NCBI RefSeq assembly: GCF_003313465.1
Contig: NZ_KZ845663.1
Location: 481,911 to 545,910 of the forward strand
DNA from: Thermoflavimicrobium daqui
Lineage (GTDB): Bacteria > Bacillota > Bacilli > Thermoactinomycetales > Thermoactinomycetaceae
DNA: 64,000 nucleotides
Direction: 5' to 3'
The translations under genes were made by a program, and so were the position numbers. The notes beneath the pieces are model-generated. The model searched no databases. It was not told where the DNA came from and was given only the letters and a program-made list of their open reading frames with translations. Positions 1-8,658 of this stretch are shown here, piece by piece. How positions within the stretch are numbered: position 1 is the first letter of the stretch; each line of letters opens with the position of its first letter.

Positions 1-132
1 CCCACGTACTTGATTATAGCAAACAGGGTTCTCTAAATAAGTTTCAGCTATGTATTTGGCCCGAAGTGGATCTCCTGGTAATAATACGGTTTCTGCAATC
101 GCACCCGGTTTTGCCTCTAAATGAAAGCTCAT
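1..132 (-). CDS. deoD: Purine nucleoside phosphorylase DeoD, N-terminal part
   Basis: The first 44 codons of a minus-strand gene that runs off the left edge. The peptide starts [10 protein letters not shown] and continues [20 protein letters not shown], which is the conserved N-terminus of hexameric DeoD-type purine nucleoside phosphorylase (phosphorolysis of purine nucleosides in cytosolic salvage). The ATG at 132 is preceded by GGGAG eight bases upstream. Only the N-terminal phosphate-binding segment (the PGDPLRAK stretch) is visible. Family assignment is firm; the rest of the gene lies outside the window. Confidence 0.9.
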   Translation of the reverse strand, partial: MSFHLEAKPGAIAETVLLPGDPLRAKYIAETYLENPVCYNQVRG

Positions 133-375
133 ATGACTAACTCCCTTTCATGAAATAACTAAAAAGTCTAATATCCAACACTTGATATATAAACATACAA
201 GAATACTATACACCAAAAATCGGTAACTATACAAAGTTGTATTAGCGTGGATCGTGAAGATCAATCCTAGATGCCTTAGGTATTCTTTTGGATAGATACT
301 TTAGAAAAACACCTGTTATCTCTTTACCAATTCGGGGATATATTAAGTGTCTATATTTATATTGGAGTGAGGCCT

Positions 376-1011
376 TTGATCCAACATCCTTTATTTGTTA
401 TTATCGCTAGCCTAATTACAGTGGCAGTTGGTCTATATTTGGGCTCAAGTTATATTGAAATTTTTGCTACAGTCATGGGAATTATCAATCTTTGGCTTTT
501 AGCCAAAGAAAAAGTATTGAACTTTCTATTCGGAATAATTACAGTAACTACCTTTTTGTATATTTACTTCACACAAAGCTTATATGCAATGGTATTACTA
601 TCCGTTTTTCAACTAGCTTTTAATGTCTACGGCTGGTATTATTGGCTTCGTGATAGAGGTAATCAAGACGTACGTCCAACAGTGCAGATGACTCCAAAAC
701 AAATCGGGATAACAATTGTTGTCATCCTTATTGGATGGATGGCTTGGTCCTATTATGAAGTCAATTATACAGAAGTTCCTCATCCTTATTTAGATTCTCT
801 TAATTTGGTGATTAGCCTTGTCGCTCAATACCTGCTTAGTAAAAAATTCCTTGAAAACTGGCATCTTTGGATTCTAACAAATATTATTTTAATTATTACT
901 TATTTAATCACTGGACTATATGTCATGATTATCTACAGCGTTATAGGTTTTATCTTATGTATTCAAGGATTAATCGAGTGGAAAAAGAGTTTGCAAATGT
1001 TAAAAAGGTAA
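376..1011 (+). CDS. pnuC: PnuC-type nicotinamide riboside transporter
   Basis: A 211-residue, very hydrophobic protein with about seven predicted membrane segments, rich in the Trp/Tyr pairs typical of PnuC (for example YGWYYWLRDRG near residue 90 and WHLWILTN near 165). PnuC proteins carry nicotinamide riboside, or in some branches thiamine, across the membrane for cofactor salvage. A GTG at 367 is also open, but GGAG at 364-367 overlaps it; TTG at 376 sits eight bases after that motif and is the better start. The 240 bases upstream show no riboswitch I recognise, so the substrate cannot be settled from regulation. It stands alone and faces away from deoD. Confidence 0.8.
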   Translation: MIQHPLFVIIASLITVAVGLYLGSSYIEIFATVMGIINLWLLAKEKVLNFLFGIITVTTFLYIYFTQSLYAMVLLSVFQLAFNVYGWYYWLRDRGNQDVRPTVQMTPKQIGITIVVILIGWMAWSYYEVNYTEVPHPYLDSLNLVISLVAQYLLSKKFLENWHLWILTNIILIITYLITGLYVMIIYSVIGFILCIQGLIEWKKSLQMLKR

Positions 1012-1034
1012 GGCGATTAGACATTGCCTTACCT
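1006..1034 (+). terminator. Stem-loop overlapping the end of pnuC
   Basis: AGGTAAGGC (1006-1014) and GCCTTACCT (1026-1034) form a perfect 9-bp stem with an 11-base loop right at the pnuC stop codon. No T-tract follows, so it may be an mRNA 3' end stabiliser rather than an intrinsic terminator. Confidence 0.4.
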
Positions 1035-1119
1035 AACGTCTGAAGACTAACCTAGTATTCTTAACCTTTGCCTTTTATAGAATCTCTTCTATACGTAAAG
1101 GATTGGATTATTAGGACTA

Positions 1120-2064
1120 TTACCCATCAATCAATGTTATTAATAAGCCTAACAGGATAGCTAAGATACCTATTCCTATAGTCCAAGCCCGCTTTTTACT
1201 ATATGATTTTACTATTTGATAATAATTTTGACCTTTTTCTATTTCTAGTAGAGTCCATTTTAATTCAAGAGCTATGTCCATTGCAGATGAGTATCGATCA
1301 CCTGGCTTTTTTTGCGTAGCTTTATCAATGATTTGATATAAACTCTTTGGCAGATTCGGATTAAATTTTCTGGGATCAGGTAACGGTTTTTCAATATGTT
1401 GATAAGCTATAATCACACTATTACCATTTTTAAAAGGAACTTCTCCTGTAACCATTTCATAAAGCATGATCCCAAAAGAATAAATATCTGAAGTAAAACT
1501 TAGTTTGGCACCGCTAGCCTGTTCAGGTGAAAAGTAATGAACTGTTCCAATTACTACATCCGTCTCTGTTAACTGGGTGCCTCCTTCAACAAACCGAGAA
1601 ATGCCGAAATCCGATACTTTTACATGTCCATCTAAAGTTATTAAAATGTTATGTGGCTTTATATCACGATGAATAATTCCGTGTTTATGAGCATAATCTA
1701 ATCCTTCACAAATTTGTATACCAATAGAAACGATCTCTCTTAATGATAATTTCTTCTTTTGAATCCAATCTTTTAAAGATACTCCCTCAATATATTCCAT
1801 TACCATGTAATATAAATCATCATCACGTCCTGCATCAAACACATTCACTATATTGGGATGAGAAAATCTCCCGACCAATTTTGCTTCACGTATAAAACGA
1901 TAGATAAGTTCTTGATTTTGCTTAAGCTGTTCTGACATCATTTTAACTGCCACATAACGGTCAAGTACGATATCTTTTGCTTTATATACGCGAGACATCC
2001 CTCCACCTACATAATGAATTATTTGATACCTCCCAGCCAAAATTTTTCCTTCCAACTCAATCAA
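1120..2064 (-). CDS. Membrane-anchored Ser/Thr protein kinase (PrkC-like, no PASTA domains)
   Basis: A 314-residue Hanks-type kinase. Visible motifs: glycine-rich loop GGGMSRVYKA near residue 20, VAVKMM lysine near 41, catalytic HRDIKPHNIL near 135, DFGIS near 155 and SPEQA in the activation segment. After the kinase fold (to about residue 275) comes a basic stretch and one C-terminal membrane segment ending at the last residues, so the kinase is cytoplasmic and has no extracellular sensor. PrkC of Bacillus has three PASTA repeats after the membrane segment; these are absent here. Start is TTG at 2064 or the in-frame TTG three codons on, both behind AAAGGTGA. No cognate phosphatase is adjacent. 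Confidence 0.9.
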   Translation of the reverse strand: MIELEGKILAGRYQIIHYVGGGMSRVYKAKDIVLDRYVAVKMMSEQLKQNQELIYRFIREAKLVGRFSHPNIVNVFDAGRDDDLYYMVMEYIEGVSLKDWIQKKKLSLREIVSIGIQICEGLDYAHKHGIIHRDIKPHNILITLDGHVKVSDFGISRFVEGGTQLTETDVVIGTVHYFSPEQASGAKLSFTSDIYSFGIMLYEMVTGEVPFKNGNSVIIAYQHIEKPLPDPRKFNPNLPKSLYQIIDKATQKKPGDRYSSAMDIALELKWTLLEIEKGQNYYQIVKSYSKKRAWTIGIGILAILLGLLITLIDG

Positions 2065-2174
2065 TCACCTTTCTTTCTACACCTTAGTTGCTGCGTTCCA
2101 TAAACCTGAGATTTATTATAGTGTAATTTGTAATAAATATTTATTTAAATCCAAATAATATATTTTGTATAAAA

Positions 2175-2202
2175 AAGACACCTTCAAAGGTAAAGATGTC
2201 TT
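2175..2202 (-). terminator. Rho-independent terminator
   Basis: AAGACACCTT (2175-2184) pairs with AAGATGTCTT (2193-2202) with one mismatch; on the minus strand it is followed by six T (2171-2176). It can end transcription of the 2414-3283 gene. The complementary side also has TTATTTT. Confidence 0.7.
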
Positions 2203-2413
2203 ATTTTAAGCACAGCTTCTGATATAGATGGTTTCCTTTTCCATTCTACCCCTCTTGCTTACGAAAGAGCAAATGTCATTCAACAAAAGGAACGCTTTAT
2301 TTTTGGAAGTCATTAGCCATGCCTATCCATCTATTTCTCTTACAGCAGCAACAACCTCTCTTCAACTAGATTTTATTTATAAATTAGGCTGCATGCTCGG
2401 AAGTAAACTGCTA
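2203..2413. other. Intergenic stretch with a short coding-like remnant
   Basis: Between the terminator and the next stop codon there is no complete gene. On the plus strand, 2197-2316 reads as an open stretch without a start codon (containing DIDGFLFHSTPLAYERANV) that ends at a TAG at 2314. It looks more protein-like than chance but I do not recognise it; it may be a fragment of a lost gene. Confidence 0.2.
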
Positions 2414-3283
2414 CTATATAGATGTTACTTTCTCAATCAAATAACCACCTTTATAATCATCCCAATCCACTTCCTCATCCAAGTCTGTGCTTAAAATCAT
2501 TTCTTGTATCTTATCTTCTGAGTAATAATTGATTTGATAAGTTCCCGGCTCCACACTAAAGATCAATATATTTTGGTCAATTTTATCATATAAAATTTCA
2601 TAATTTTTTATGTTTTGCTGGTGAAACTCTTTAAAACGTTTGGCACATATTTTATTAAAACCAACTGTGGAACTAGCTAAAACTAAATAGCCAGAATCAA
2701 TATTTATCGTATAAGAAGAGCAATCTTCAATGACTGATTTCTCGTGATCAGCTACTGTATCAGGCATTACTAACAACTTATTCAGTTGATCCTTTATAAT
2801 GGGAAAACCTACAACAGCTGTACTAAAACCATCAAAAAGATATGCCACCCCTGCTCCTACAGGGATCATGGAAGAAACCGTATAGAGGCTACGATCATTA
2901 TCGCACAGTTTTCGTACAACTAAGGTAATCTGATACTCTTCCCCATCTTTCGTATCCATTTCTAAAAAAGTAATCTCTTTTTGGCTATTTACTTTTACCT
3001 GTCCATATTTCTTTAAGTTATTAATCAAACTTTGACGAAAAGCAAAAATCTCTTCCTTCGTCCCAACCCAAAATAAGTCTTTAGATATCAAATGACATTT
3101 CCTATTCCATTCGTCTGGGAAATCTCCTTGCCTAATAAGTACCCATCGGTCTGAATATGGCTGTAAACCTTTCCAACTTTGAAAGTATTCATAGTCCATC
3201 ATCATTAGAACATCACTAAATTCCATTCGAGTCATCAAACAAAAGGATAGATGACTTCCTTCACCATTTGTGGAACAAGACAT
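2414..3283 (-). CDS. Hypothetical cytoplasmic protein
   Basis: A 289-residue protein I do not recognise. It has no signal peptide and no clear membrane segment apart from one moderately hydrophobic patch (VGAGVAYLFDGFSTAVVGF, near residue 160). It is acidic toward the C-terminus (TDLDEEVDWDDY) with alternating beta-like stretches. The start is uncertain: ATG at 3283 lies 12 bases after GAGG, while a later Met (MEFSDVL) is also possible. A terminator follows at 2175-2202. The coding-like length and clean downstream terminator support a real gene; no function is offered. Confidence 0.6.
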   Translation of the reverse strand: MSCSTNGEGSHLSFCLMTRMEFSDVLMMMDYEYFQSWKGLQPYSDRWVLIRQGDFPDEWNRKCHLISKDLFWVGTKEEIFAFRQSLINNLKKYGQVKVNSQKEITFLEMDTKDGEEYQITLVVRKLCDNDRSLYTVSSMIPVGAGVAYLFDGFSTAVVGFPIIKDQLNKLLVMPDTVADHEKSVIEDCSSYTINIDSGYLVLASSTVGFNKICAKRFKEFHQQNIKNYEILYDKIDQNILIFSVEPGTYQINYYSEDKIQEMILSTDLDEEVDWDDYKGGYLIEKVTSI

Positions 3284-3620
3284 CCGCTAAACATACCTCT
3301 CTTCAACCATTTTTAGAAATTACAATCAATTATCATAAAAGTTAAAATATATATATATCATATCATTAATTCGATGTAAAAAGTAAATAATTACAAGAAG
3401 TACGATTAACAGCAAAATATGGAACTCTTCTAACTAAAAATATCCTCACACACGAAACGGGCTGAACTCGAGTAGGTTTCTTAAAGTAGTGCTTAAGAGA
3501 AACCTACTCTTTATTCACTACCTCATTATCTGGTGTGGAGGATATAATGTTCTCTTATGTAACAGTTTAATCTCCATTTTCAATCCATACCATCCATTAA
3601 AGCAGCTGGCTCAATGGACT
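3284..3620. other. Intergenic region, 337 bases
   Basis: AT-rich, with no coding signal I can see. It contains the stem-loop at 3471-3508, listed separately. Confidence 0.5.
3471..3508. terminator. Long stem-loop
   Basis: AGTAGGTTTCTTAA (3471-3484) pairs with TTAAGAGAAACCTACT (3493-3508) with a two-base bulge. It lies 113 bases after the 3621-4133 gene. The run CTTTATT follows on the plus side, so on the minus strand it is a poor intrinsic terminator. It could be a 3' end structure or a small inverted-repeat element. Confidence 0.45.
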
Positions 3621-4133
3621 CTATTCAAATTGAATACTCTTACTTATATTTGGTAATTCATCATTAATCATTTTATCTAGCTGGGATAGCTTCTCTTTTA
3701 CATCTTCCTTTACATTACCACTTTCATCAAAAAAGGAAGCTGGAGGTTCGGTTGATTGCATGATTGCTAATGTTTTACCATTTTTCGTGGTAAGGTATTC
3801 CCACTGGTTAGCTAGTTCTTTTTGATCCCATGCTGATTTAGAAGGGATATTAAAAACACCAATCGTAAAAATAGGGGCATTCTCATTTTTTAACTCAAAG
3901 GTAATCGTTTCGAGTTTTTCGGGTATAGCTTTGTCTGTATTTGATTTCACTTGAAAGACATCATCCCAACTCTCTGGAAGTTTGGCATTAAATTTATATT
4001 TTTCGTTTTTATATAAAATATAATCTCCATTACTTGTGAGAACATGATCTCCATCCTTAATCGTTCCTCCAGAACATGCAACGGCTATAACACTTAATAT
4101 ACATACAAACAGAAAAACTATAATTCTCTTCAA
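3621..4133 (-). CDS. Predicted lipoprotein of unknown function
   Basis: A 170-residue protein with a type II signal peptide: positive MKR start, hydrophobic core and lipobox IAVAC at residues 16-20, so it should be lipid-anchored on the outer face of the membrane. The mature part is hydrophilic (YKFNAKLPESWDDVF near 50) and ends with a Lys-rich amphipathic region. This is reminiscent of small PsbP/DUF-type lipoproteins, but I cannot assign a family. The start is TTG at 4133 with AGGAG eight bases upstream. Monocistronic. Confidence 0.7.
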   Translation of the reverse strand: MKRIIVFLFVCILSVIAVACSGGTIKDGDHVLTSNGDYILYKNEKYKFNAKLPESWDDVFQVKSNTDKAIPEKLETITFELKNENAPIFTIGVFNIPSKSAWDQKELANQWEYLTTKNGKTLAIMQSTEPPASFFDESGNVKEDVKEKLSQLDKMINDELPNISKSIQFE

Positions 4134-4407
4134 TATTTATCTCCTCACTTTAGGTTTTTATAGCTTTCATTCATAGATTATAACACTTTATCATCTTCGA
4201 ATTATAAATTAACAAATTGTTCATATTTTTCTTCCGAAAATATTTATATTTAATTTCCTTTCTAATAGTTATCCAATCAATTCCTTGCTAGTATGTATGG
4301 ATATCGATTTTATAGTAAAAATATAACTGTACTAAGTAAAAACAGTCAATCTAATAAACCATCATTTGTACTCTTTTTATTTCCTCGAACCTAGAGGTGC
4401 TTAAAAT

Positions 4408-6015
4408 ATGCGTACCCCCCTTCTACGAAGCTTACGCAAAGCCTCTTCTATAGCAGCCGAATCATTTAAACGAGGAGTTCCTATAGACGAAGTGATCACT
4501 AATAAGAGCAACGATACTTCAAACTGTGGAGAGTCTCAAAAAAAGACGTATCCCGAACTGAATCCTTTTATACCAAACGTACCAAAAAATGCACCCTCTA
4601 ATCCGCCTGAAAAAGTGGTCATTGTAGGTGCAGGACTTGCTGGATTAACTTGCGCTTATCGTTTAAAAAAAGCAGGCATTAATACTACAATCTATGAAGC
4701 AGCCCATCGATTGGGTGGCCGATGCTGGTCCGAGAGAAACTACTTTAACGCAGGGCAAATTGTTGAGCGTGGTGGTGAGTTTATCAACACGGAGCACTTT
4801 CATATTCGCCATTTGGTAAATGAATTAGGACTGCGATTAGACAATGTACAAGAAGAGAACCAAGAAACAAAAACTATTCTATACTTTCATCAAACCCCTT
4901 ATACCATGAAGGAAGTTGCTGAAGATCTAAAAAGAGTTTATCCGCTTCTTCATCGGGATCAAACAGCTATTAAAGGGGGAGTATATTATAACCATTACAG
5001 TAAGAGGGCTTGGGAATTAGATCACATGTCTATTAACGACTGGATTAAACAAAATGTTCCAGGTGGAATAGGCTCCAAACTAGGTACACTTTTAAATATT
5101 GCATATACGACTGAATATGGGGCAGAAGCAAGTGATCAAAGTGCTTTAAACTTAATTTTGCTTATGAGCTGCAATCATATCATTAAGTCAGATGAAGCTT
5201 ATCATGTACATGGTGGCAACGATCAGATTATCACGAGGCTGGCGAAAGAACTACAAACACAAATTAAAACCGGTCACCAACTAGTAGGTATTAAAAAGAA
5301 TCCAAATCACAGTTATACATTAACCTTTAAATATAAACTACACACAAAAGAAATAACCGCTGATAAAGTAGTATTAGCCATTCCATTTACCATTCTTCGT
5401 TCTTCTGTCGATTACAGCCAAGCTAACTTCCATCCTTTAAAACAGATTGCAATTGAAGAAAAAGGAATGGGTAACAACACGAAATTTCAGCTTCAGTTTA
5501 CAAAACGTCACTGGAGAGATCTAGGTTACAATGGCTCCTCTTTTTCTGATACCGGATACCAATGTACATGGGAGGTTACACGTGCTCAAGCGGGGAAACC
5601 AGGTATTTTAAATAATTTTACAGGTGGGGCTACTGCCAAAAGCTTTACATCCAACTCTTCGCAAAAGAATGTAGATGAATTTTTACAGCAAATTGAATCG
5701 ATCTTTCCCGGCTTGAGTAGCTGGTACAATGGTAAATTCATAATCAATCCTTGGAGTCAATATCAATGGACAAAAGGATCTCATACTTACTATCGCGTTG
5801 GGCAGTATACGAAATTTGCAGGAATCGAAAGTGAGCCAGAAGAAAACTGTTATTTTGCAGGAGAACATACATCCTATCAATTTATGGGATTTTTAAATGG
5901 AGCTGTAGAATCTGGTGAACGAGTAGCATATGAAATTCTACGAGACTTAAAAGGCACACATGATCCATCTTTATTAGTGAAATCTATATCATACAATATA
6001 CCTACTCTTGATTGA
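4408..6015 (+). CDS. Flavin-dependent amine oxidase (FAD monoamine / L-amino acid oxidase family)
   Basis: A 535-residue FAD amine oxidase. A 70-residue N-terminal extension of the kind seen in Bacillus homologues precedes the Rossmann dinucleotide motif VVIVGAGLAGL (70-80), then YEAAHRLGGRCWS, the GG-doublet segment after the FAD motif. The C-terminal FAD motif is YFAGEHTSYQFMGFLNGAVE, where the glycines contact the flavin. The family oxidises primary amines or amino acids to imines and releases hydrogen peroxide. There is no Sec signal, so the enzyme is probably cytoplasmic. ATG at 4408 is preceded by GAGGTG eight bases upstream. Its substrate cannot be told from sequence and its neighbours give no hint. 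Confidence 0.85.
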   Translation: MRTPLLRSLRKASSIAAESFKRGVPIDEVITNKSNDTSNCGESQKKTYPELNPFIPNVPKNAPSNPPEKVVIVGAGLAGLTCAYRLKKAGINTTIYEAAHRLGGRCWSERNYFNAGQIVERGGEFINTEHFHIRHLVNELGLRLDNVQEENQETKTILYFHQTPYTMKEVAEDLKRVYPLLHRDQTAIKGGVYYNHYSKRAWELDHMSINDWIKQNVPGGIGSKLGTLLNIAYTTEYGAEASDQSALNLILLMSCNHIIKSDEAYHVHGGNDQIITRLAKELQTQIKTGHQLVGIKKNPNHSYTLTFKYKLHTKEITADKVVLAIPFTILRSSVDYSQANFHPLKQIAIEEKGMGNNTKFQLQFTKRHWRDLGYNGSSFSDTGYQCTWEVTRAQAGKPGILNNFTGGATAKSFTSNSSQKNVDEFLQQIESIFPGLSSWYNGKFIINPWSQYQWTKGSHTYYRVGQYTKFAGIESEPEENCYFAGEHTSYQFMGFLNGAVESGERVAYEILRDLKGTHDPSLLVKSISYNIPTLD

Positions 6016-6030
6016 CTCCTGTTACCAAAC

Positions 6031-6062
6031 AAATGAGCTTCTCATTAATGAGAAGCTCATTT
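6031..6062. terminator. Bidirectional terminator
   Basis: A perfect 32-base palindrome: AAATGAGCTTCTCATT meets its complement at 6046/6047. It lies between the convergent amine oxidase and pit genes and can serve both. Confidence 0.8.
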
Positions 6063-6142
6063 CCTTTGTATAGATATTTTGTTCGCTAATATATCCAAAC
6101 ATCTAAATATTTCTATTATCTATATATAAAAAATTATATAAC

Positions 6143-7138
6143 TTATGCCTCAAAAATACGGAAAACATAATAGAACAAATATCCCATCAATGCTGTTCCA
6201 GGAAGTGTCAATATCCAAGCATAAACAATTTTAGTGGCAACACTCCACCGCACACTCCGCAAGCGCTCTGCAGCTCCTACACCGATAATCGATCCTGTAA
6301 TCGTGTGGGTAGTACTTACTGGCACACCCACTTTAGCTACCACAGTAAGTAATAAAGCAGCCCCAGTTTCTGCAGCAAATCCTTGTGGCGTCTCTAAACG
6401 GCTTAAACGCGAACCAATTGTATGAATAATTTTTTGTCCACCAGCTGCTGTTCCTGCAGCCATTAATAAAGCAGCTGCAATCTGAGCCCAAAGTGGAACA
6501 GTTAGGCTCGTTTGATGTCCGTATGCCATCAATGCCATTGCAATAATCCCCATCGCCTTTTGAGCATCAGAAGCCCCATGGCTAAAAGCCATAAACCCAG
6601 AGGAAATAATTTGTAAATATTTAAATATCGATTTCACTTTCGCGCGAGGAGTATTCCCAAAAATACGGCGGATCAACTTCATTAAGCCCGCCCCCATAAG
6701 AGCTCCTAATACTGGTGAAATCAACATACCTATTAAAATCACCATAATTCCTTTTGCTTGTAAAATACTAGGTCCTCGATGAGCTACTGCTGCTCCGATC
6801 AGACTCCCGATTAAAGCATGAGATGAACTCGTAGGTAAGCCAATCAATACGGTCACTACATTCCAGACAATCACCGCAATCAATGCGGCTACCAATACCA
6901 CTAAAGTGACACTTTTCGGATCCACAATATCATTACCTATCGCTTTTGCCACCTCTGTAGAAAAGAAAGCACCAACTAAGTTTAATACAGCTGCAAGTGC
7001 AATCGCTTGCCACGCTGTAAGCGTTCGAGTTCCTACTACTGTCGCAATTGCATTTGCCGTATCATGCCAGCCATTTGTAAAATTATACGCAAGGGCAAGA
7101 ATTACCACTGCGATAAGTAGATAATATGGATCAAGCAT
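6143..7138 (-). CDS. pit: Inorganic phosphate transporter, PiT family
   Basis: A 331-residue membrane protein with about ten hydrophobic segments and the two PiT signature repeats in opposite halves: NGWHDTANAIAT near residue 22 and SHGASDAQKAMG near 186. PiT carriers import phosphate (often as a metal-phosphate complex) with a proton. The gene starts inside the end of the DUF47 gene (8-base overlap), the standard ykaA-pit arrangement of Bacillales, so the two are translationally coupled. Confidence 0.93.
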   Translation of the reverse strand: MLDPYYLLIAVVILALAYNFTNGWHDTANAIATVVGTRTLTAWQAIALAAVLNLVGAFFSTEVAKAIGNDIVDPKSVTLVVLVAALIAVIVWNVVTVLIGLPTSSSHALIGSLIGAAVAHRGPSILQAKGIMVILIGMLISPVLGALMGAGLMKLIRRIFGNTPRAKVKSIFKYLQIISSGFMAFSHGASDAQKAMGIIAMALMAYGHQTSLTVPLWAQIAAALLMAAGTAAGGQKIIHTIGSRLSRLETPQGFAAETGAALLLTVVAKVGVPVSTTHTITGSIIGVGAAERLRSVRWSVATKIVYAWILTLPGTALMGYLFYYVFRIFEA

Positions 7139-7751
7139 ATTTCATAACCACGCTTTCCATAACGTTCATCACATCTTCAAAGGAGTCAGTGATATATTCT
7201 AATCTTTCATATATTTCTTTCATTGTAATCACGTGAATAGGATCAGTCGGTTTTTTAAACAACTGACCGATTCCTTCTCGCATCAATCTATCTCCTTCAT
7301 TTTCCAGATCATTGATTTCCACTGAAATCGATTGGATCGTTTTATAATCCTTTTTATCTAAAGCTTTAAATGCTTCTTGTAGTAGTTTTGCACACTTACT
7401 TAAGATCTCAGCAAATTGATGCAAGTATGAAGTGGGCTCATTGACCCGCATATAAACCAAACGGGCAGAACAAGCTTCAATTCCATCCAAAACGTCATCA
7501 AGATAATAAGCTAAGTTTAAGATATCTTCATGATCAAGTGGTGTCACAAAAGTTTGGTTCAATTCTTTAATAAGAAAATGAGTATACTCATCCCCTTTTT
7601 TCTCCAGTTCTTTTAATTGCTCTGCATATTTTTCTTTTTCTTCTAGAGTTACCACATTTTCATGAAATAGTTTGACCGCTTCGGCTATATTATTTGTAAT
7701 TTCTAACATAGTTTGTAAAAAAAGCTGGTCTTTTGAACGATTAAAGAGCAC
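7131..7751 (-). CDS. DUF47 / PhoU-like Pit accessory protein
   Basis: A 206-residue, almost wholly alpha-helical acidic protein of the DUF47 (YkaA) family: FNRSKDQLFLQTMLEITNN at the start, DVLDGIEACSARLVYMRV mid-protein and ENEGDRLMREG, with acidic pairs of the PhoU-like metal-binding type. Family members accompany PiT transporters and are thought to tune phosphate uptake. Start is GTG at 7751 behind AGGAGG at eight bases. First gene of the two-gene operon with pit. Confidence 0.9.
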   Translation of the reverse strand: MLFNRSKDQLFLQTMLEITNNIAEAVKLFHENVVTLEEKEKYAEQLKELEKKGDEYTHFLIKELNQTFVTPLDHEDILNLAYYLDDVLDGIEACSARLVYMRVNEPTSYLHQFAEILSKCAKLLQEAFKALDKKDYKTIQSISVEINDLENEGDRLMREGIGQLFKKPTDPIHVITMKEIYERLEYITDSFEDVMNVMESVVMKYA

Positions 7752-7929
7752 AATTGCTTCCTCCTATTTCGCTATATATCGAGCTATTTCTTCTACATGA
7801 CTAGTAGGCATCCATAAAACTCTATAAAATATAATATCTCTAATTATAGATTACAAAAAGACCCTAAATTTGGTTCTCCTTCTTCTACATGTAAAATTTC
7901 TGATCCAACAGCTTTTTTTCCAAAATAAT

Positions 7930-8658
7930 TTATACATCCCTTCTGGAAAAAGCCTGAAATGTAACCAAAATGAAAATGATATAGTATATAGCAATGACCA
8001 AAATCGCCCACGCAAGCGAAACACCTTCTGGTAATTGACCTAAATTCAAAAGCCCAAATAAATAATACTTAGATAAAAAAGGATAAAACATATTTATAAA
8101 CGATGAGAGCCCTTGGGTAAGTTGTAGAAAAATCGTTAGTGCTATAGCTAATGCCGATTTACGCGTGAGTGTCGCAATCATAAACGCAATCGTCATATAA
8201 ACCGTCTGTAAAATTAATGCATACAGTAGGTCGCGAATGAATAAGGAAAAATATACTTTTTCAATAGTAAAAAACCAAGTTAATATGTACGCTATTAAAT
8301 AGGTACCGATTAATTGAAATAGTAACATCAAAAATACAGCAAAATACTTTGATAATAAGACATTAGTTCGTGAATATGGACGAATCAATAACTGTTTAAT
8401 CGTTCCATTAACATATTCCTCTGCAACGGTTGTAGCAGCTAAAATCGTTGTGTAAATCCCTATAAAACTCAATTGAAATACCAAAGCAAAATCAATAAAG
8501 CTTTTCTGCCAAGCTGATCCTGTTTTAAAAAAATAGATCAGAATAAATAGAAAGGGGATGCTATAAAAAATGATAAAGTATACCCAAGTTCTTTTTCGTA
8601 CAAAAAATTTCATTAGCTCATTTTGAATCAGATTACCTACCATCGTCTTTATCTCCAA
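7930..8658 (-). CDS. ABC transporter permease (ABC-2 type)
   Basis: A 242-residue integral membrane protein with six hydrophobic segments, the layout of ABC-2 permeases (first segment near 25-45, a cytoplasmic loop with EEYVNGTIKQLLIRPYSR near 85, then four more). The EYVNGT-LL-P-R loop is the coupling-helix signature that meets the ATPase. It overlaps the preceding ATPase gene by 26 bases and is translationally coupled to it; MVGNLIQNELMK at 8643 is an alternative start. The pair resembles bacitracin/lantibiotic resistance exporters, but the substrate is unknown. Confidence 0.85.
   Translation of the reverse strand: MEIKTMVGNLIQNELMKFFVRKRTWVYFIIFYSIPFLFILIYFFKTGSAWQKSFIDFALVFQLSFIGIYTTILAATTVAEEYVNGTIKQLLIRPYSRTNVLLSKYFAVFLMLLFQLIGTYLIAYILTWFFTIEKVYFSLFIRDLLYALILQTVYMTIAFMIATLTRKSALAIALTIFLQLTQGLSSFINMFYPFLSKYYLFGLLNLGQLPEGVSLAWAILVIAIYYIIFILVTFQAFSRRDV

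Noticed and set aside
133-375. Possible riboswitch before pnuC
   Set aside because: No TPP, NAD-II or preQ1 landmark could be matched in the 240 bases upstream.
2228-2494. Plus-strand ORF of 88 codons
   Set aside because: No ribosome site, overlaps the end of the minus-strand gene at 2414, and its neighbouring frame reads better; treated as a shadow.
6234-7124. Plus-strand ORFs inside pit
   Set aside because: Antisense shadows of a conserved membrane protein.
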